From Nocardia spumae (lineage in GTDB: Bacteria; Actinomycetota; Actinomycetes; Mycobacteriales; Mycobacteriaceae): DNA of 64,000 nt. Position numbers and translations under genes: made by a program. Below are positions 61,001 to 64,000 of the stretch, in pieces (position 1 is the first letter of the stretch; every line of letters begins with the position of its first letter). The notes beneath the pieces are model-generated. The model was not told the DNA's origin, did no database searches, and saw only the letters and a list, made by a program, of their open reading frames with translations. The stretch is taken from positions 5,456,001 to 5,520,000 of the forward strand of contig NZ_JAJFZL010000001.1 of the NCBI RefSeq assembly GCF_020733635.1. Reading direction: 5' to 3'.

Positions 61001-64000
61001 GTCTCGCGACGCAAGGCGCCGGCGTCGAACCGGATCGGGGCCGGACACGCCTGCCGGTGTCCGAGCGACTCGTCGAAAAGCCGTATCCCTTCGGCAGTGT
61101 CGAGCGGGCTCAGCCCCAGACGTTCCCACCGCGCCAGGGCCGCGCGGTCCGAGCCACCGGTCATACCGCTGCGTCGATTCCACGGCCCCCATGCCAGCGA
61201 GGTGGCGGCCAGCCCCGCACCGCGCCGTCGCCGTGCCAGCGCGTCCAGGAAACCGTTCGCCGCCGCGTAACCGCCCTGCCCGGACGATCCCAGCGCCGTC
61301 GCGATCGACGAGAAGAGCACGAACGCGGACAGATTCAGGTCGCGGGTCAGCGCGTCCAGGTTCCAGGCCCCGTCGACCTTCGGCGCCAGCACCCGATCCA
61401 CCTGGTCCGCGGTCAGCGACGCGACGGTGCCGTCGTCCAGAATTCCCGCGGTGTGCACGATCGCGGTCGGCCGAGGAGCCATCGTGTCCAGCAGGTCGCG
61501 CACCGCATCGCGGTCGGCGACATCGCATGCGACGACTCGTGTCTCGGCCCCGGCCCCGGCCAGCTCGGCGACCAGTTCCGCCGCGCCGGGCGCGTCGGCT
61601 CCACGCCGCGAGGCGAGCACCAGATGGCGCACCCCGTGCTCGGCGACGAGGTGGCGGGCGAACAGCGCACCGAGTCCGCCGGTGCCGCCGGTGATCAGCA
61701 CGGTCCCGTCCCCGAACGAGGAACGCGCACTCGGGTTCTCGGCGGCGCGTGTCAGTCGTGGTACCAGGATCCGGTCACCGCGGACCGCCGCCTGCGGTTC
61801 GCCCGACCGCACGACCCCCGCGATCCGGTTCGCGTCGAGCGGCCGGCCCGGATCCTCGTCGACGAGCACGAACCGGTGCGGATGTTCCGACTGCGCACTG
61901 CGGACCAATCCCCACACCGCCGCGGCGGCCGGATCCGCAGCCTCATCGGGCAACCCGGCCGCACCGGTCGTCACCACGACCAGCCGGGCCTCGGACAGAC
62001 GGTGCTCGGCGAGTAGCGACCGCACCGTCGCCAAGGCGTCGTGGACGCCGGCCCGCACCGCTTCGGGACCGTCGACGGAATCCGCCGCGGAGCCCGTTGA
62101 CCGCCACACGATCACATTCGGAACATCCTCGGCCGCACCGATTTCGGCGATCGACGCGTACTCGGCGCCGATCCCCGCGACCGTCGTGTCCCCGAACACG
62201 GCCATCGAGACGGCGGTGCGGTCGGCTCCCGTCGACGGCGCGGCGGGCTCCCAGCGCACCTCGTACAGCCCCGCCTCGTCACCGGCGACGCCACGCCGGA
62301 ACTCCCGCACGTCGTAGGAACGCATCACGACCGCATCCACCGACACGATCGGATTGCCGCCGGGATCGACGGCCGCGACCGAGAGGGTCTCGGGCCCGGC
62401 CGCGACCGCGATGACCCGCAGCGCTGTCACTTCGGCCGGCCACTGCCCGCTGTCGGTGTGGAATCGGGCCCCACCCCACCGGAACAGCAGCCGGCCGGTA
62501 TCGGGGTCGACATCCTCATCGCGCCACAGCAATCCGGCGAATCCGGCGTGCATGACCATATCCAGCAGCGCGGGGTGCAGATCGTGGCGACCGGGTTCCG
62601 GCGCCGCCGCGGTGTCCAGCACGATCTCGGAGAAAGCCGTGCCGGCGCGGTGCCATACGCCACGCACACCGACGAACGCGGGCCCGTACTCGAGCCCGGC
62701 GAGCTTCCCGATCCGTCCGGCGAGTCCCTCACTGTCCACGACCTCGGCATCCACCGGCGGCCACTGCTCGGCCCGCAACCGCGACAGCAACGCCGAATCC
62801 TCATCGAGCTCCGCGCGGTCGCGCTCGCCCCCGAGCGCACCGGTGGCGTTGTGGACCCATTCGGCATCGGCGGACGTGCGGACGTAGAACTCGAACGGCC
62901 GGCGCCCGGACCGGTCCGCCGCCTGCACCAGCACCTGTACCTCGACCTCACCGTCGGGGTCCGGCAGAACCGGTGCCTGGAGGGTGAGCTCCTCCACCAC
63001 CGCGCAACCGATCCGGCGCCCCGCGACGAGCAGGAATTCGATGAACGTCGCGCTCGGCACCACCACCGCGCCGTAGGTCATGTGATCGGCGATCCACGGA
63101 TGGGTGCGCAACGAGAACCGGCCGGTCAGCAGCCACTCATCGGAACCGGCCAGCCCGACCACACCCGTCAGGATCGGGTGATCGGCCGCGGCGGGCGAGG
63201 CGTCGGCAGTGCTCGACAGCCAGAAGCGGCGATGCTGGAAAGCATAGGAAGGCAAGGCGATTCGGCGCACCGCGCGTCCCGTGAACCACGTCTGCCAGTC
63301 GACCCGGGCGCCCGCGACATGCACCCGCGCCAATGCGGTGACGAACTGCTCCACCTCGTCGGCCGATCGCCGCGCCGCCGCCACCACCGACGACGCCGAC
63401 TCGAGTTCCGGGGACTCGGCCAGGCAACCGCGAGTCATCGCCGCCAGCACCGCATCGGGGCCCACCTCGACGAACCGTCGCACATCCTCGGCGACCAGGG
63501 TGTCCACCCCCGGCGCGAATCGCACGCCGCCCCGCAGCTGCCGCACCCAGTACTCCGGATCGGTCACCGCGTCCCCGGCGAGCTCACCGGTCACGTTCGA
63601 CACGATCGGCCGACGCGGCGAACGATATTCGACGCCCGCGGCCACCGCGCGGAACTCGGCCAGCATCGGATCCATGCGCGCCGAATGGAACGCGTGGCTG
63701 ACCCGCAACCGATTCGTCCGCACCCCCTCGGCGGACAGCACCCGCTCGATCTCGTCGATGGCATCGGCGTCACCGGACAACACCGTCGCCGCCGGACCGT
63801 TCGCCGCGGCGATCGACACGCCCTCGCCGAAGCCGGTGACGATATCGACCGCGCGCTGCTCATCGATCGCCACCGCGAGCATCGCGCCGCCGGCGGGCAG
63901 GGCGCCCATCAACCGTCCCCGGGCCGCCACCAGGGTGCAGGCATCCGGTAGCGACCACACCCCCGCGACGTAGGCCGCCGCCAGCTCGCCGATCGAATGA
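55063..64000 (-). CDS. Multimodular type I PKS, C-terminal part (runs off the right edge)
   Basis: 2978 codons are visible; the N-terminus lies beyond 64000. The frame enters inside an AT at the catalytic motif [10 protein letters not shown] (Ser at 63994-63996). Order in view: AT (HAFH, malonyl), DH ([10 protein letters not shown] near 63084), KR (near 61700-61200, LDD, YAAAN), ACP (GFDSLGG near 60768). The second module follows: KS (near 60590-59310), AT (GHSIGEL, HAFH, near 59000-58000), DH ([10 protein letters not shown] near 57750), KR (near 56400-55850, LDD), ACP (GFDSLGG near 55440). The C-terminal helix [14 protein letters not shown] is a class 1 docking element matching the coiled coil of the next protein. 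Both complete reductive sets predict enoyl units, that is a conjugated polyene. Confidence 0.92.
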   Translation of the reverse strand, partial: HSIGELAAAYVAGVWSLPDACTLVAARGRLMGALPAGGAMLAVAIDEQRAVDIVTGFGEGVSIAAANGPAATVLSGDADAIDEIERVLSAEGVRTNRLRVSHAFHSARMDPMLAEFRAVAAGVEYRSPRRPIVSNVTGELAGDAVTDPEYWVRQLRGGVRFAPGVDTLVAEDVRRFVEVGPDAVLAAMTRGCLAESPELESASSVVAAARRSADEVEQFVTALARVHVAGARVDWQTWFTGRAVRRIALPSYAFQHRRFWLSSTADASPAAADHPILTGVVGLAGSDEWLLTGRFSLRTHPWIADHMTYGAVVVPSATFIEFLLVAGRRIGCAVVEELTLQAPVLPDPDGEVEVQVLVQAADRSGRRPFEFYVRTSADAEWVHNATGALGGERDRAELDEDSALLSRLRAEQWPPVDAEVVDSEGLAGRIGKLAGLEYGPAFVGVRGVWHRAGTAFSEIVLDTAAAPEPGRHDLHPALLDMVMHAGFAGLLWRDEDVDPDTGRLLFRWGGARFHTDSGQWPAEVTALRVIAVAAGPETLSVAAVDPGGNPIVSVDAVVMRSYDVREFRRGVAGDEAGLYEVRWEPAAPSTGADRTAVSMAVFGDTTVAGIGAEYASIAEIGAAEDVPNVIVWRSTGSAADSVDGPEAVRAGVHDALATVRSLLAEHRLSEARLVVVTTGAAGLPDEAADPAAAAVWGLVRSAQSEHPHRFVLVDEDPGRPLDANRIAGVVRSGEPQAAVRGDRILVPRLTRAAENPSARSSFGDGTVLITGGTGGLGALFARHLVAEHGVRHLVLASRRGADAPGAAELVAELAGAGAETRVVACDVADRDAVRDLLDTMAPRPTAIVHTAGILDDGTVASLTADQVDRVLAPKVDGAWNLDALTRDLNLSAFVLFSSIATALGSSGQGGYAAANGFLDALARRRRGAGLAATSLAWGPWNRRSGMTGGSDRAALARWERLGLSPLDTAEGIRLFDESLGHRQACPAPIRFDAGALRRETDADAVPAVLRGFVRRSTRPAQPAATAGALASRLAEAPRARRGEVVLEVVLTEAAAVLGHDSAADIVPGRRFDEIGFDSLGGVEFRNRLGKATGLQLPSTLVFDHPTPAAVAKLVHSRIEPTVSGPGTKAARRVRADEPIAIVGMACKFPGGVESADQLWDLVASGTDATGEFPTDRGWDLERLFDTDPDKPGTVYTRRGGFLYDAGDFDPGFFGIAPREAAAMDPQQRLLLEVSWEALENAGIDPNSLRGSDTGVYVGAGYSGYVERVGGDLEGYRLTGTTSSVMSGRVAYVLGLEGPAVTVDTACSSSLVSLHLACQALRQGESSLALASGVTVAASPYLYVDFARQRGLSPDGRCKAFSASADGVAFAEGVGVLALERLSDARRHGHEVLALVRGTAVNSDGASNGLTAPNGPSQERVIAAALANAGLGPSDIDAVEAHGTGTTLGDPIEAQALMAVYGQNRAERPLRVGSIKSNIGHTVAAAGVGGVIKMVQALRHETLPRTLHAEEPSPHVDWSAGDVELLTEAQPWPAGGRVRRAGVSSFGVSGTNAHAILEEAPASETRAGTTAGTAGDRVRAVAPWLLSAKNETALRAQAAKLRHWVIDHPGADPAEVAYALATTRAQHESRAVVLGGDRDELLARLAQLAAGSDAAAVISGTVGSGKTAYLFTGQGAQRIGMGAGLYAAFGVFAAALDEICEQFDPLLGGSLKQAMLTGEAAGPADARLDEGDSAGDIGALGGGFSDGVLDRTEFTQPALFAFEVALHRLLESFGIVPDVLIGHSIGELAAAYVAGVWSLEDACALVTARGRLMGALPEGGAMLAVAATEAEAAEAIARFDGRVSVAAVNAPAAVVVSGDEDAVDELERQFTELGRKTSRLPVSHAFHSHRMEPMLAEFATVAAGVTYHAPRIPLVSGISGEMAGAEILAPEYWVSQVRAAVRFAPGVRALVASGVRRFLEIGPDAVLAAMTRQTLPADIDARSVVAAAARREHDEVEQFVTMLGRAHVAGTAVDWNRWFGDRRPARISLPTYAFEHRRYWLEPRHAESRNTREHPVLTEVMRVAERDEWLFTGRLSLRTHPWIADHTTYGVVLVPSAALMEMLLVAGRRIGYDTVGELTLETPILPTADGAVELQVLVRAPDASDSQDNSERRSFTVHYRHAGDSEWARNASGVLSRGPSTASAEALARLRDEPWPPIGAEPVAAEWIPDQVARVAGLEYGTSFLGIDAAWRSGDTMYSEVTLNPEVPADGYRLHPALFDMALHAGLVGLIWSDDEADPTAGKLLFRWGATRLHTTAQVRTLRVLAILRSDESITVVAVDRDGSPVVSVDEVVMRSYDVQRFRAALPGGGAAGYGLRWNVIDTSEGSTRSETAAVLGSGRVPGIDERYPDLAALATAAILPEVVVWSESRAPHDAARPAAGAVDRVKAALHLVNGWLADDRFARSRLVVLTDRAAAVADAAPDPAAAAVQGLIRSAQTEYPDRIVLLDTDESTGAQPISAETIRAAVRTGEPQLAVRGARVLTPRLEAVTSVAEERVSFGSGTVLITGGTGGLGALLARHLVTAYGVRRLLLVSRRGERADGAAELAAELCGLGAVVRIAACDVADRAALADLLSDIDAEQPLTGVVHAAGVLDDATVHTLTGDRVERVFAAKAEAAWHLHELTRDENLSAFVLFSSIAGMIGSAGQANYAAANSFLDALAIRRRAEGLPAHALAWGPWRPDIGMTGALDSSAIGRLQRLGLAPLERADGMRLFDEALTRAAPVSALLHLDRDALRLHAHGGLVPAVLRGFVSARGRSATTATAEPSLAQRLRGVAEAKRRGVVLDLVRHHVATVLGYESADDIRPDRGFDELGFDSLGGVEFRNRLSKVTGLTLPSTLVFDYPTAADIADYLLAQTVVARAAPATAPGSGDIARLEAMLERIIADGGDDAETVAGLRGVSERLRAYLGGTWSDGDYDDLEFHSDNELLDLIDEEFGPA

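Noticed and set aside
1..64000. CRISPR arrays, tRNA or rRNA genes, complete insertion sequences
   Set aside because: No repeat-spacer series, no tRNA-like fold or CCA-ended cloverleaf, and no transposase-like protein was found while reading both strands.

Overview
The window is GC-rich with dense, strongly coding frames, frequent GTG/TTG starts and many 4-nt ATGA/GTGA overlaps. It carries a WhiB protein, a PhoP-type two-component system, a mycothiol-type DinB enzyme and a CYP157-CYP154 pair. Together these point to a mycolic-acid actinomycete, most probably Nocardia or a close relative. The genus is an inference from gene content, not from a marker gene. No rRNA, tRNA, CRISPR array or complete insertion sequence was recognised, and no gene-free stretch exceeds about 300 bases.

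Region 1 (1-10.4 kb) is housekeeping and accessory: a truncated unrecognised protein, a ROK kinase, a WhiB protein, a MerR regulator, a PAP2-diacylglycerol-kinase fusion and a small unknown. A tightly coupled operon of flavin monooxygenase, alpha/beta hydrolase and short-chain dehydrogenase follows (8379 down to 5304). It is divergent from a TetR gene, with a repeated palindromic operator between them. A secreted protein behind a Zur-like box and a small Smr protein close the region.

Region 2 (10.5-20.6 kb) contains a secreted protein, then a minus-strand set: response regulator, histidine kinase and two large GT39-type membrane glycosyltransferases. 11-bp-phased repeats matching the PhoP consensus (TCACAGC, 4-nt spacing) lie upstream of the regulator and of one glycosyltransferase. 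A DUF5666-like secreted protein diverges from the regulator. Small secreted, GNAT, DUF4345 and TetR genes follow.

Region 3 (20.6-33 kb) looks like natural-product tailoring and transport: an ABC-2 permease without its ATPase, a GT1 glycosyltransferase, a single-polypeptide GT4-cytochrome P450 fusion with an abnormal I-helix, a DinB enzyme, a CYP157 (no ExxR) plus CYP154 pair, a cyclase-family protein, a nitroreductase, and an MFS-exporter/ATP-grasp-ligase pair preceded by a possible 16-codon leader.

Region 4 (33-40 kb) holds a cyanate-detoxification locus (cynR, cynT, cynS) flanked by two zinc-dependent deaminases, an orphan VirB6/TrbL-like membrane protein, and a histidine-rich protein directly behind a perfect CsoR-type palindrome.

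Region 5 (40-64 kb) is a type I polyketide locus on the minus strand. A multimodular PKS entering from the right edge hands over through docking elements to a KS-AT-DH-KR-ACP module (49547-55066). All three visible modules are DH-KR, so a conjugated polyene segment is expected. Next come a GNAT acetyltransferase and a fully reducing PKS (KS-AT-DH-ER-KR-ACP), translationally coupled to a PLP alpha-oxoamine synthase. A type II thioesterase converges from the left. No integrated thioesterase is present. The fully reducing PKS/oxoamine-synthase pair suggests chain release by decarboxylative condensation with an amino acid to give an alpha-amino ketone, which the GNAT could acylate.
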